Part shown: positions 25,438-32,970 of the stretch, piece by piece
How the letters are laid out: each line of letters opens with the position of its first letter
Numbering within the stretch: the stretch's first letter is position 1
DNA from: CAZPNX01 sp964518765
GTDB taxonomy: Bacteria > Edwardsbacteria > AC1 > EtOH8
NCBI GenBank assembly: GCA_964518765.1
Contig: CAZFJC010000023.1
Location: 1 to 38,882, forward strand
Direction of reading: 5' to 3'
DNA: 38,882 nucleotides
Position numbers and translations under genes: made by a program
Notes under the pieces: model-generated
The model's database searches: none
What the model saw: the letters and a program-made list of their open reading frames with translations, nothing else
What the model was told of the DNA's origin: nothing

Positions 25438-26711
25438 ACCGACCAGCCCCGACCATTTTATTGTCCCTCTTGATTACGCTATCCGCCGAGGCAGCTACCG
25501 TAATCGCCGACGGCACTACCAACGACACCGAAGCAAGGGTCATCAACCTTTCCGATGGCCGCTTGATGGCAGCCATCGCGAGAAACCCCTACGGCAGTTG
25601 GGACAACACCGACGTCTATGTGTCATTCTCCTCCGATGGCGGAGCCAGCTGGAGCGCTCCGGCTCTGGCCGTCGGCGGCGCGGCCGACCAGGCCACCATC
25701 GCCGCCCTGCCGCTACCGGGGGATACCATCAGGCTGTGGTATGCCTCCAACGAGACCGGCACCTATCGGATCTTTACCGCCTATTCTATGGACGGCGCCA
25801 GCTGGACTTTCCAGGGCCAGGTGTCCCTGGGCTGGAGCTCAAGCATCAAGTGTTACGATCCGACCGTTATCCTTGAGCCGGACAGCTCGTTGACCATGAT
25901 CTACCGTGGCGGCTCGGGGACGGAAGCGGGAGCCTACATCGCCCACCGACCCAAGGGGGGAGATTGGGACACACTGCGGCGGCCGGTAAATTACAAGGCC
26001 TACCGTCCGCGAATAACCAAACATCCGGACGGAACCTACCTGGCGGCCTTCCAACGGCAGACCGGAGGATCGGTCAGCCAGGTGGACATTTTCGTCCGCC
26101 GGTCGATGGACTTGACAAGCTGGACCGACTCGGTGAGGCTGACCGCCAACCAGAACTCACATGATGCCCGCTGCCTATACGTCCCGGACAGCGGCTACGT
26201 TGTCTATTACGCCAAGTACCAGGCCGCGCCCTACGACGCCTACAACCTCTGCCGCCGGCGTTCGAACGACGGCCTCTCCTGGCAGGCCGAGCAGCAACTG
26301 ACCTTCGACGGCGGCCTGCACCACAACACCCAGCCCTGTCTGCTTATGTACGAAGGCCGGCTGGGCTTGTCCTGGGCCTACGCCAACGATTACGACAACG
26401 ACAACGACGTGCTGTTCGACTCATCTCCGCTGGCCGGCGTTGCCTCCAAACCAACAGCACCGATTATAGGGAAAGGCCGTTTGCGGCTTTATCCAAATCC
26501 ATGCCGCCGGGGCTCGGCGGCGACCCTGGAATACGGCTCCGGGACGACCGAGGCGCGCCTCTACGACGTCAGCGGCCGGTGTCTCAGGAGGATGAAGCTG
26601 GGAACCGGCCATCCGTCCCTGGTGGCCACCGCCGGCCTTTCGCCGGGCGTCTATTTCCTGGCCGCCGACGGCGGCCAGGTGATGACTGCCAGGCTGACGG
26701 TCCTGCCATAG
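25434..26711 (+). CDS. Secreted sialidase-like (BNR/Asp-box) propeller protein with T9SS sorting domain
   Basis: 425 residues. A signal peptide (ILLSLLITLSAEA, cleaved ~residue 20) leads into a six-bladed propeller with Asp-box motifs SSDGGASWS, SMDGASWTF and SNDGLSWQA. The fold is shared by sialidases, glycosidases and non-enzymatic BNR proteins; I do not see the full Arg triad and Tyr/Glu nucleophile pair needed to claim sialidase activity. Residues ~345-425 (LRLYPNPCRRG... LYDVSGRCLRRM... LSPGVYFLAADG) are a type A T9SS sorting domain, so the protein is a likely substrate of the PorU/PorV system. The start is coupled (ATGA) to the preceding aminotransferase. Confidence 0.82.
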   Translation: MNRPAPTILLSLLITLSAEAATVIADGTTNDTEARVINLSDGRLMAAIARNPYGSWDNTDVYVSFSSDGGASWSAPALAVGGAADQATIAALPLPGDTIRLWYASNETGTYRIFTAYSMDGASWTFQGQVSLGWSSSIKCYDPTVILEPDSSLTMIYRGGSGTEAGAYIAHRPKGGDWDTLRRPVNYKAYRPRITKHPDGTYLAAFQRQTGGSVSQVDIFVRRSMDLTSWTDSVRLTANQNSHDARCLYVPDSGYVVYYAKYQAAPYDAYNLCRRRSNDGLSWQAEQQLTFDGGLHHNTQPCLLMYEGRLGLSWAYANDYDNDNDVLFDSSPLAGVASKPTAPIIGKGRLRLYPNPCRRGSAATLEYGSGTTEARLYDVSGRCLRRMKLGTGHPSLVATAGLSPGVYFLAADGGQVMTARLTVLP

Positions 26712-26728
26712 GGCTGCCGGTAAAGTTG

Positions 26729-26757
26729 TTGAATAATGTTTATTTTTTTGATACAAT
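26729..26757 (+). promoter_or_regulatory. Sigma70-type promoter for the tRNA gene
   Basis: TTGAAT (26729-26734), 17 bp, TACAAT (26752-26757); 4/6 and 5/6 matches to consensus. It lies ~100 bp upstream of tRNA-Ala and also ahead of the partial tRNA copy. Confidence 0.6.
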
Positions 26758-26782
26758 ATCTATAGCGATATGTAAATCGTAG

Positions 26783-26805
26783 GGCAAAGCGTGGGGCTGT
26801 AGCTC
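26783..26805 (+). repeat. Partial copy of the tRNA-Ala 5' end
   Basis: Bases 26783-26805 repeat 26853-26875 with one mismatch in 23, exactly 70 bp apart. The last 13 bases (GGGGCTGTAGCTC) equal tRNA positions 1-13. After them the sequence changes to a CCCTTCGGCTTCGCTCAGGG palindrome, so this copy cannot fold into a tRNA. Confidence 0.75.
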
Positions 26806-26862
26806 CCTTCGGCTTCGCTCAGGGCGGGACGCAGGGGGCAAGCACAGCAAGAGGCAAGGCGT

Positions 26863-26938
26863 GGGGCTGTAGCTCAGTTGGTAGAGCGGCGCGTTCGCAT
26901 CGCGTAGGTAGTGGGTTCGAATCCCATCAGCTCCACCA
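26863..26938 (+). tRNA. tRNA-Ala (anticodon CGC)
   Basis: A complete 76-nt cloverleaf with encoded CCA. Acceptor stem GGGGCTG/CAGCTCC (one G-T pair), D arm GCTC-AGTTGGTA-GAGC, anticodon arm GCGCG-TTCGCAT-CGCGT with CGC at positions 34-36, five-base variable loop, T arm GTGGG-TTCGAAT-CCCAT, discriminator A. The anticodon reads GCG (alanine), in keeping with a GC-rich genome. Confidence 0.95.
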
Positions 26939-26948
26939 TATCCTTTGC

Positions 26949-26967
26949 CACGGATTAGCACGGATTA
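26949..26967. repeat. Two tandem CACGGATTA units
   Basis: CACGGATTA occurs at 26949-26957 and 26959-26967. Similar cacggatta repeats are, from memory, common next to short inserted elements in environmental genomes. Located between tRNA-Ala and serC. Confidence 0.4.
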
Positions 26968-27002
26968 CATTAACCATAATCTTTTGAAACAAGGAGATCG
27001 AA

Positions 27003-28091
27003 ATGGCGCGCAAGGTCTTCAATTTCTCGGCCGGCCCGGGCATGCTACCCGAGGAAGTCCTCAAGAAGGCGGCGGAGGAGATGCTGAATTATCAAGGCAC
27101 CGGCATGTCGGTGATGGAGATGAGCCATCGCTCCAAGACCTACCAATCGATCATCGATGGGGCGGAGAAGGCCATCCGAGAATTGATGAACATCCCGAAC
27201 AACTACAAGGTGCTATTCCTGCAGGGCGGGGCCTCCACCCAGTTCGCCATGGCGCCCCTGAACTTCCTGGTCAAGACCAACAAGGCCGATTACGTCAACA
27301 CCGGCGAGTGGTCCACCAAGGCCATCAAAGAGGCGTCTCGCTACGGCGACGTCAAGGTGGTGGCCAGCTCCGAGGACAAGGCCTTCAGCTACCTGCCGGA
27401 GCTAAAGCCTTCGGAATTCCGCCCCGACGCCGACTACTTCCACATCACCAGCAACAACACCATCTTCGGCACCTCCTGGAAATCTTTTCCCGACACCAAG
27501 GGTGTGCCCCTGGTGTGCGACATGTCGTCCGACATTCTGTCAAAGCCAGTGGACGTCTCCCAGTTCGCCCTGATCTACGCCGGTGCCCAGAAGAACATGG
27601 GTCCGGCCGGGGTGACCGTGGTCATCATCCGCGACGACATGATCGAACGCTGCCGGCCGGAGACGCCGACCATGCTCAAGTACAAGACCCATGCTGACAA
27701 CGGCTCCATGTTCAACACCCCGCCCTGCTACGCGGTTTACATTGTCAAGCTAGTATGCGAAGATCTGCTGGCCAAGGGCGGCCTGCCCTATATCCAAAAG
27801 ATTAATGAGCGGAAGGCGGCCATGCTCTACGAGTGCCTGGACGCCTCCAAGATGTTCAAGTGCCACGTGCCGAAGAAGGAGGACCGGTCGATCATGAATG
27901 TCCCCTTCCGCACCGAATCCGAGGAGCTGGACAAGAAATTTTTGGCCGAGGCCGCCAAGGAGGGCTTGGTCACTTTAAGCGGCCACCGCAAGACCGGCGG
28001 CATGCGGGCCAGCATCTACAACGCCATGCCCCTGGAGGGGGTTGAGAAACTGGTGGAATTCATCAAGAGGTTCGAGAAGGCCAATTCGTAG
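27003..28091 (+). CDS. serC: Phosphoserine aminotransferase
   Basis: 362 residues, the standard SerC length. It converts 3-phosphohydroxypyruvate and glutamate to phosphoserine and 2-oxoglutarate in serine synthesis. Diagnostic motifs are FNFSAGPGMLP, GTGMSVMEMSHRS, FLQGGASTQFAM, HITSNNTIFGT, VCDMSSDILS and YAGAQKNMGPAG with the PLP lysine K197; GHRKTGGMRASIYNA closes the substrate site. A good Shine-Dalgarno (AAGGAG) precedes the ATG. A strong terminator follows, so serC and the downstream serA appear to be transcribed separately although adjacent and functionally paired. The promoter at 26729 could cover both tRNA and serC. Confidence 0.96.
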   Translation: MARKVFNFSAGPGMLPEEVLKKAAEEMLNYQGTGMSVMEMSHRSKTYQSIIDGAEKAIRELMNIPNNYKVLFLQGGASTQFAMAPLNFLVKTNKADYVNTGEWSTKAIKEASRYGDVKVVASSEDKAFSYLPELKPSEFRPDADYFHITSNNTIFGTSWKSFPDTKGVPLVCDMSSDILSKPVDVSQFALIYAGAQKNMGPAGVTVVIIRDDMIERCRPETPTMLKYKTHADNGSMFNTPPCYAVYIVKLVCEDLLAKGGLPYIQKINERKAAMLYECLDASKMFKCHVPKKEDRSIMNVPFRTESEELDKKFLAEAAKEGLVTLSGHRKTGGMRASIYNAMPLEGVEKLVEFIKRFEKANS

Positions 28092-28110
28092 CCCATTAGC
28101 CAACTACAGG

Positions 28111-28140
28111 GAAACCGCCGCAACCATGCGGCGGTTTTCC
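28111..28140 (+). terminator. Intrinsic terminator after serC
   Basis: AAACCGCCGCA (28112-28122), loop ACCA, TGCGGCGGTTT (28127-28137): an 11-bp perfect stem ending in TTTT. Confidence 0.88.
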
Positions 28141-28141
28141 A

Positions 28142-28170
28142 TTGACTTTGGCCGTGGGCTTTGATATCAT
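28142..28170 (+). promoter_or_regulatory. Sigma70-type promoter of serA
   Basis: TTGACT (28142-28147), 17 bp, TATCAT (28165-28170); five of six matches in each box. It begins directly after the serC terminator. Confidence 0.75.
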
Positions 28171-28220
28171 TTCATAATATCGATTGTTATTAAACAACAT
28201 TAACATACAAGGAGTGAATC

Positions 28221-29147
28221 ATGCCGAAGAAGGTGTTGCTGGCGACCGAAAAGCCTTTCGCCAAGGTGGCGGTGGACGGGATCGCCAAGATATTCGCCGA
28301 GGCCGGCTACGAGCTGACCAAGCTGGAGAAGTACACCGAAAAGAAGGAGCTGCTGGCTGCGGTGGCCGACGCCGACGCCATGATCATCCGCTCGGACAAG
28401 GCCGACGCCGAGGTCATCGGCGCTGCCAAGAACCTGAAGGTTATCGTCCGGGCCGGGGCCGGCTACGACAACATCGACCTGGCGGCGGCGACGGATAAGG
28501 GGATTTGCGCCATGAACACGCCCGGACAGAACTCCAACGCCGTGGCCGAGCTGGCCATAGGACTGATGCTCTACCTGGCCCGCAACAAGTTCACCCAGGG
28601 CAACGGCTCTGAGCTCAAAGGCAAGAAGCTGGGCATCCACGCCTACGGCAACGTGGGTAGGCTGGTAGCCGCTTTGGGCAAGGGCTTCGGCATGGAGGTC
28701 TGGGCTTTCGATCCGTTCGTGGATAAGGCCAAGATGGAGGTCGAGGGGGTAAAGGTCTGCGACAAGATCGAGGAACTCTACGCCAACTGCGACTACGTCT
28801 CCCTGCACATCCCGGCCAACGACCAGACCAAGAGGTCCATCGGCTACGACCTGCTCTCCAAGATGAAGAAGGGCGCCGCCCTGATCAACACCGCCCGCAA
28901 GGAGGTCATCGACGAGGAGGGCCTGAAGAAGGCCATGGCCGAGCGGGAGGACCTGAAATACGCCACCGACGTCGCCCCGGACTGCCATTTGGAGGTCGCC
29001 GATAAGTGGGGCCTGCGTTACCACGCCACCACCAAGAAGATGGGGGCCGAGACCTCGGAGGCCAATATCAACGCCGGCCTGGCGGCGGCCCGACAGATAG
29101 TGGCCTTCCTGGAGAAGGGCGACCGGACCTTCCAGGTCAATAAATAG
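28221..29147 (+). CDS. serA: D-3-phosphoglycerate dehydrogenase-type 2-hydroxyacid dehydrogenase
   Basis: 308 residues: the short form lacking the ACT regulatory domain. Substrate-domain motifs IIRSDKADAEVI and VIVRAGAGYDNID are followed by the NAD-binding domain KLGIHAYGNVGRLVAALGKGFGM and VWAFDPF (Asp for NAD), then CDYVSLHIPAN, LINTARKEVIDEEGL with the catalytic Arg, and YHATTKKMGAETSEANI. Adjacent serC makes the first step of serine synthesis (3-phosphoglycerate to 3-phosphohydroxypyruvate) the likely reaction. Two deviations are visible: the usual GxGxxG reads AYGNVG, and the stretch around the catalytic Glu and His (normally ALDVFxxEP ... PHxGASTxEA) is altered with extra residues. Shine-Dalgarno AAGGAG; own promoter and terminator. 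Confidence 0.9.
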   Translation: MPKKVLLATEKPFAKVAVDGIAKIFAEAGYELTKLEKYTEKKELLAAVADADAMIIRSDKADAEVIGAAKNLKVIVRAGAGYDNIDLAAATDKGICAMNTPGQNSNAVAELAIGLMLYLARNKFTQGNGSELKGKKLGIHAYGNVGRLVAALGKGFGMEVWAFDPFVDKAKMEVEGVKVCDKIEELYANCDYVSLHIPANDQTKRSIGYDLLSKMKKGAALINTARKEVIDEEGLKKAMAEREDLKYATDVAPDCHLEVADKWGLRYHATTKKMGAETSEANINAGLAAARQIVAFLEKGDRTFQVNK

Positions 29148-29164
29148 TATCTCGCTATGCGAAT

Positions 29165-29204
29165 CAAGGCCCGGCCTATGGACCGGGCCTTGTTATTATT
29201 TTTT
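29165..29204 (+). terminator. Intrinsic terminator after serA
   Basis: CAAGGCCCGG (29165-29174), 8-nt loop, CCGGGCCTTG (29183-29192): a perfect 10-bp stem followed by TTATTATTTTTT. Confidence 0.92.
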
Positions 29205-29213
29205 AGAAAACTA

Positions 29214-29242
29214 TTGAAATTTATCCTTATTTAAACTAAAAT
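29214..29242 (+). promoter_or_regulatory. Sigma70-type promoter of the pspA unit
   Basis: TTGAAA (29214-29219), 17 bp, TAAAAT (29237-29242); five of six matches in each box. No sigma54 -24/-12 element (as used for E. coli pspA) is seen between here and the ATG. Confidence 0.75.
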
Positions 29243-29280
29243 AATCTATCAGTTTAAGTTCATTTTGAAAGGATAAAACC

Positions 29281-30018
29281 ATGTGGCGACGGATATCCAC
29301 CCTGTTAAAGGGTTTTTTCAGCTTGTTTATCTCCGGCATCGAGAGGGAGAATCCGCGGGTGCTGATCGAGGCCGAGAAGGAGAACCTCCGCAAGCAGATC
29401 GCCCGCTTCAACGACAACCTGGCCACCCATGCCGGATTCGTGGAGAGGCTGATGCGGCAGATCAAGAGCCTGGAGGCCAAGGAGAAGGAGCTGACGGCCC
29501 GCATCGCTGCCAACATCAAGGTGGGCAACCGGGCTATTGCCGGCCAGATGGCCCTGGAGCTGCAAACGGTCAAGCAGCAGCTGGAGGAGAACCGCCAGCA
29601 GCTGGTGGAGTCCGAGACCACCTTCAAGAAGCTGGTCAAGACCCGCGACGTGGCGGTGCAGGAGGCCCAGGCCAAGATCGAGAAGCTCAAGCGGCTGCTG
29701 TCCGAGACCGAAATGATGGAGGCCCAGGCCGAGCTTCAGGAGATGGCCAAGGGGATGATCACCCAGATCGGCGGCTCGGGCGACACCATGAATCGGGTGG
29801 AGGAATACCTGAACGAGCGGCGCGACAAGGCGGCCGGAAGGGCAAGGGTGGCCTCCACCAGCATCGACATCAAGGAGATGGAGCTTAAGGAGGAGGAGCA
29901 GAAGGCCCTGGCCGAGCAGGCCCTGATGGAGTTCGAGGCCGCCTATGGCTTCGCCGCCCCGGCCGCCGAGGGCCCGTCGCCGGCGCCGCAGAAGGAGATG
30001 GGGCCCCAGGGATCCTGA
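29281..30018 (+). CDS. pspA: PspA/IM30 (ESCRT-III family) membrane-associated protein
   Basis: 245 residues. The N-terminus (MWRRISTLLKGFFSLFISGIE) is an amphipathic membrane-binding helix, followed by long charged coiled-coil helices (residues ~25-220) with the family pattern EAEKENLRKQIARFNDNLA, FVERLMRQIKSLEAKEKEL and EMMEAQAELQEMAKGM. A proline/alanine-rich tail ends the protein. PspA/IM30/Vipp1 proteins are bacterial ESCRT-III relatives that assemble into rods or rings on damaged inner membrane. The gene leads a unit that also encodes an ABC transporter and an AAA+ ATPase, rather than pspBC or pspF, so its regulation must differ from the enterobacterial system. Shine-Dalgarno AAAGGA. Confidence 0.93.
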   Translation: MWRRISTLLKGFFSLFISGIERENPRVLIEAEKENLRKQIARFNDNLATHAGFVERLMRQIKSLEAKEKELTARIAANIKVGNRAIAGQMALELQTVKQQLEENRQQLVESETTFKKLVKTRDVAVQEAQAKIEKLKRLLSETEMMEAQAELQEMAKGMITQIGGSGDTMNRVEEYLNERRDKAAGRARVASTSIDIKEMELKEEEQKALAEQALMEFEAAYGFAAPAAEGPSPAPQKEMGPQGS

Positions 30019-30031
30019 GCAAGGAGTCCGG

Positions 30032-30060
30032 CAAAATTCAAAATTCGAAATCCCAAATCC
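30032..30060. repeat. AAATTC-rich short repeat between pspA and the SBP-OmpA gene
   Basis: Short near-tandem units (CAAAATT, CAAAATTC, GAAATCC, CAAATCC) stand out as A/T-rich within GC-rich DNA. The whole 140-bp space (30019-30158) has no ORF of merit. Confidence 0.4.
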
Positions 30061-30158
30061 GAGGACGGAATCTACGGAGCATTCCGGCATAAGAATGGCG
30101 ATCGCTTCAAAAGCCGACACTCGACTTTCGAAGTTAAATACAAAGCGAGGAAAGAGAG

Positions 30159-31883
30159 ATGGCTGACCAGACTCAAAAAGTGGGCCCGACCTTCCTGGGC
30201 AAGCTGGTGATCTTCCTGTTCATTGCTGCCTGCATCGTCGGAGCCGGCTACCTTTTCCGGCACACCCTGTTTCCCAGCGCGGGCAAGAAGGGCACCGGCC
30301 TGGGCAAGCTGATCGAGAACGCGGTGGAGGCGGTTGACCCCAAGGGAATCACCACCGTCTCCGAGTACAAGTACGTGCCGGCCGAGCGGCTGCCGCCGGT
30401 CAAAGGCACCAGCAGCTACAAGTGGGACAAGAAGGAGAAGACGGTCCAATTCCCCATCAACGTCTGGATCGGCTGGCTGCCCATCGTGGCCGCCAACCAC
30501 GGGTTCGCCCCCAACGAGGAGAGCGTTTTCTTCAAGAAGTACGGCTTCAAGGTCAACCTCAAGCTGATCGACGATCCGGTGACCGCCCGCGACGCCTACG
30601 CCTCGGGCGAGAGCCACATCCTCTGGGGCACCCTGGACATGATGGTGCTCTTCGCTCCCGAGCTGATGAAGGACTCGCGCACCGCTCCCCGCATCTACCA
30701 GCAGATCGACTGGTCCAACGGCGGCGACGGCATCGTGGTCCGCTCCTCCATCCAGAGCGTCCAGCAGCTTAGGGGCAAGACGGTGGTCTACGCCCAGAAC
30801 AGCCCCTCGCAGTACTTCCTCAATAACCTGCTGCTGAACGCCGGCGTCCAGCCGGGCGAGGTCAACCACAAATACACCGCCACCGCCTTCGAGGCCGCCG
30901 CCGCCTTCGTGGCCGACCCCAAGATCGACGCCTGCGTCTCCTGGGCCCCGGACATCTACAACATTCCGGAGAAGGTCAAGAACACCAGGATCCTGACCAC
31001 CACCGCCGAGGCCAACATGCTGATCGCCGACGTCTGGGCGGCCCGGGCCGACTTCGCCAAGGACCACCCGGAGATCATTGAAGGTCTGGTGGCCGGCATC
31101 TTCGAGGGCATGCGCCAGCTGAAGGACGAAACCTTCAAGGCCCAAGCCTTCAAGTGGATGGCCGACGGTTATGGCATGTCGGTGGAGGAGGTCAAGGGCA
31201 TGGCCCTAGACGCCCACGCCACCAATTTCGCCGAGAACAAGGAGTTCTTTCTCAACGCCAACAGCCCGGCCAACTTCGAGCGCACCTGGAAGAACGTCAC
31301 CTTTGTCTACAAGGAGCTGGGGCTGATCGACTCGCCGGTGCGCTTCGACGAGGTGATGGATTTCTCGGTCATCAAAAAGCTCGATGCCAAGGGCACCTTC
31401 GCCGACATGAAGAACGAATACGCCACCGTCTTCACCCCGTCCTCGTTCTCTAAGGTCTCGGCCGAAAAGCCCATCCTCACCCAGACCATCCGCATCAACT
31501 TCTATCCCAACTCGGCCAACATCTTCGAGCCGGAGCACGACGAGTTCGGCAATGCCATCCCCAACACCCGCTACGACCCCTCGGCCGACGCCACCCTGGA
31601 GAAGGTGGGCCGGCTCTCCGGCCAGTACGCCCGGGCGGTCATCTCCATCGTCGGCCACACCGATAACTCCATGAAGGGAAAGATCCCCCGCGACGAGGTC
31701 TACAAGCTGTCGCTGGACCGGGCCAACGCCGTCAAGCAGGCCCTGATTAAGAAATACAAGTTCGACCCCAACAAGTTTGCCATCGACGGCAAGGCCTGGG
31801 ACGAGCCGGCCGACCCGGCCAACCCCTACAACCAAGCGCTGAACCGGAGGGTGGAGATCTCGGTCTATCCGCCGGAGCAGTGA
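30159..31883 (+). CDS. Membrane-anchored ABC substrate-binding protein fused to an OmpA domain
   Basis: 574 residues. A single N-terminal membrane segment (LGKLVIFLFIAACIVGAGYLF, residues ~13-34) has no obvious signal-peptidase site, so it probably anchors the protein in the inner membrane. Residues ~85-380 form a type 2 periplasmic-binding domain of the NitT/TauT (NMT1/SsuA) type: FPINVWIGWLPIVAANHG, LWGTLDMMVLF, QLRGKTVVYAQNSPSQYF, CVSWAPDIY. Residues ~435-570 are an OmpA C-terminal domain: IRINFYPNSA, ISIVGHTDNS (~498), LSLDRANAVKQALI and NRRVEISV, which binds meso-diaminopimelate in peptidoglycan. Good Shine-Dalgarno (GAGGAAAGAGAG). Permease and ATPase genes follow. A binding protein fixed at both membrane and cell wall is unusual; what it binds is not predictable. 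Confidence 0.9.
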   Translation: MADQTQKVGPTFLGKLVIFLFIAACIVGAGYLFRHTLFPSAGKKGTGLGKLIENAVEAVDPKGITTVSEYKYVPAERLPPVKGTSSYKWDKKEKTVQFPINVWIGWLPIVAANHGFAPNEESVFFKKYGFKVNLKLIDDPVTARDAYASGESHILWGTLDMMVLFAPELMKDSRTAPRIYQQIDWSNGGDGIVVRSSIQSVQQLRGKTVVYAQNSPSQYFLNNLLLNAGVQPGEVNHKYTATAFEAAAAFVADPKIDACVSWAPDIYNIPEKVKNTRILTTTAEANMLIADVWAARADFAKDHPEIIEGLVAGIFEGMRQLKDETFKAQAFKWMADGYGMSVEEVKGMALDAHATNFAENKEFFLNANSPANFERTWKNVTFVYKELGLIDSPVRFDEVMDFSVIKKLDAKGTFADMKNEYATVFTPSSFSKVSAEKPILTQTIRINFYPNSANIFEPEHDEFGNAIPNTRYDPSADATLEKVGRLSGQYARAVISIVGHTDNSMKGKIPRDEVYKLSLDRANAVKQALIKKYKFDPNKFAIDGKAWDEPADPANPYNQALNRRVEISVYPPEQ

Positions 31884-32028
31884 GCCGAACCGCCCCAAGA
31901 GCTTGATGTTTTTCCGGGAGGGCTCCTTGCTTTTGACGAACCTGGGCCGGAATCTTCGGCAATAAAGCAGGGGGCCGCATTCAGAACGACGTCATTGACC
32001 ACTAGATAGATAAATCGGCTGCAGGGAA

Positions 32029-32964
32029 ATGGCCTTTATCGACCTTTTCTTCCACCGTCAGAGGGAGGAAGCGCCGGCCATAAGGGAGGAGAAGCCGCCG
32101 ACCCGGGGCGGGGGCGGGGAGACGGCCCAGGATGCGGCCCCGGTGAAAAGAAACCGGCGCCAGTTCCAGGGCTGGCTCAAGGTGCGCGAGCCGGTGGGGA
32201 TCCGGCTGCGGATCCTGCTGGGGGCGGTGCCGGTGATTCTAATCCTAGCGGCCTGGACCTGGCTTACCTGGGGAGAGGCCGAGGCCCGGGTGATATCCCC
32301 ACTGATACTGCCGTCGCCGCTGGAGGTGGTGCGCTCCTTCCACTCGCTGTGGTTCGATGCCGAGCTGTCCCGCAGCATTCTGGCCAGCTTCAGCCGGGTG
32401 GTGGTGGGCTTCGCCATCGGGCTGCTGGTGGCCTTCCCCCTGAGTCTGTTCATGGGCTCCTTCTCCAAGGCCAGGGCCGCCTTCGAGCCGACCACGGTCT
32501 TCCTCTCCTACCTGCCGATACCAGCCCTGGTGCCCCTGACCATGAGCCTGTTCGGCATCGGCGAGACCCAGAAGGCCATGTTCCTGGCCCTGGCCTTCGT
32601 CATCTATCTGTTGCCGCTGTTCGTCAAAGCGGTGGAGGAGGTAGACAACGTCTACCTGCAGACGGCCTATACCATGGGGGCCAGTCGCCGCAAGCTGATC
32701 ACCAAGGTGCTGCTGCCGGTGGCCCTGCCCCAGATCGTCCACGCCATGCGGCTGGGCTTCGGGGTGGGCTGGACCTACATCATCCTGGCCGAGATGGTGG
32801 CCGCCGACCGCGGCCTGGGGCAGATCATCATCATCGCCCAGCGTCGGGGCCCGCGGGAAAACATCTACCTGGTGCTGGTGGTGATCGTGCTCATCGCCTA
32901 TCTGACCGACAAGCTTTGGGAGCGGCTGCACCATTCGCTGTTCCCCTACCTGAGGGCCAAATGA
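32029..32964 (+). CDS. ABC transporter permease (NitT/TauT/SsuC type)
   Basis: 311 residues. A charged cytoplasmic N-terminus of ~55 residues precedes six hydrophobic segments. The permease signature (EAA loop) is AVEEVDNVYLQTAYTMGAS followed by LPVALPQIVHAMRLGFG, typical of the BPD_transp_1 family subgroup that carries nitrate, taurine, sulfonates or thiamine precursors. It should dimerise and take substrate from the SBP-OmpA protein encoded upstream. The 145-bp gap before it (31884-32028) holds no recognisable element. Its stop is followed within 6 bp by the left end of the GxxExxY element, which separates it from the ATPase gene. Confidence 0.9.
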   Translation: MAFIDLFFHRQREEAPAIREEKPPTRGGGGETAQDAAPVKRNRRQFQGWLKVREPVGIRLRILLGAVPVILILAAWTWLTWGEAEARVISPLILPSPLEVVRSFHSLWFDAELSRSILASFSRVVVGFAIGLLVAFPLSLFMGSFSKARAAFEPTTVFLSYLPIPALVPLTMSLFGIGETQKAMFLALAFVIYLLPLFVKAVEEVDNVYLQTAYTMGASRRKLITKVLLPVALPQIVHAMRLGFGVGWTYIILAEMVAADRGLGQIIIIAQRRGPRENIYLVLVVIVLIAYLTDKLWERLHHSLFPYLRAK

Positions 32965-32970
32965 GAGCTA

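Noticed and set aside
26783..26938. tRNA-Ala as an attachment site for an integrated element
   Set aside because: The duplicated part is the tRNA 5' end, not the 3' end, the copies are 70 bp apart and no integrase gene is in the window.
26740..26961. A 73-codon - strand frame over the tRNA gene containing GADGIRTHYLRDANAPLYQLSYSP
   Set aside because: This is the well-known false protein produced by translating the antisense of a tRNA gene.
29305..30120. Long - strand open frames opposite pspA and the SBP-OmpA gene
   Set aside because: They are leucine/glycine-rich mirror frames of strongly biased + strand codons, without any recognisable domain or ribosome-binding site.
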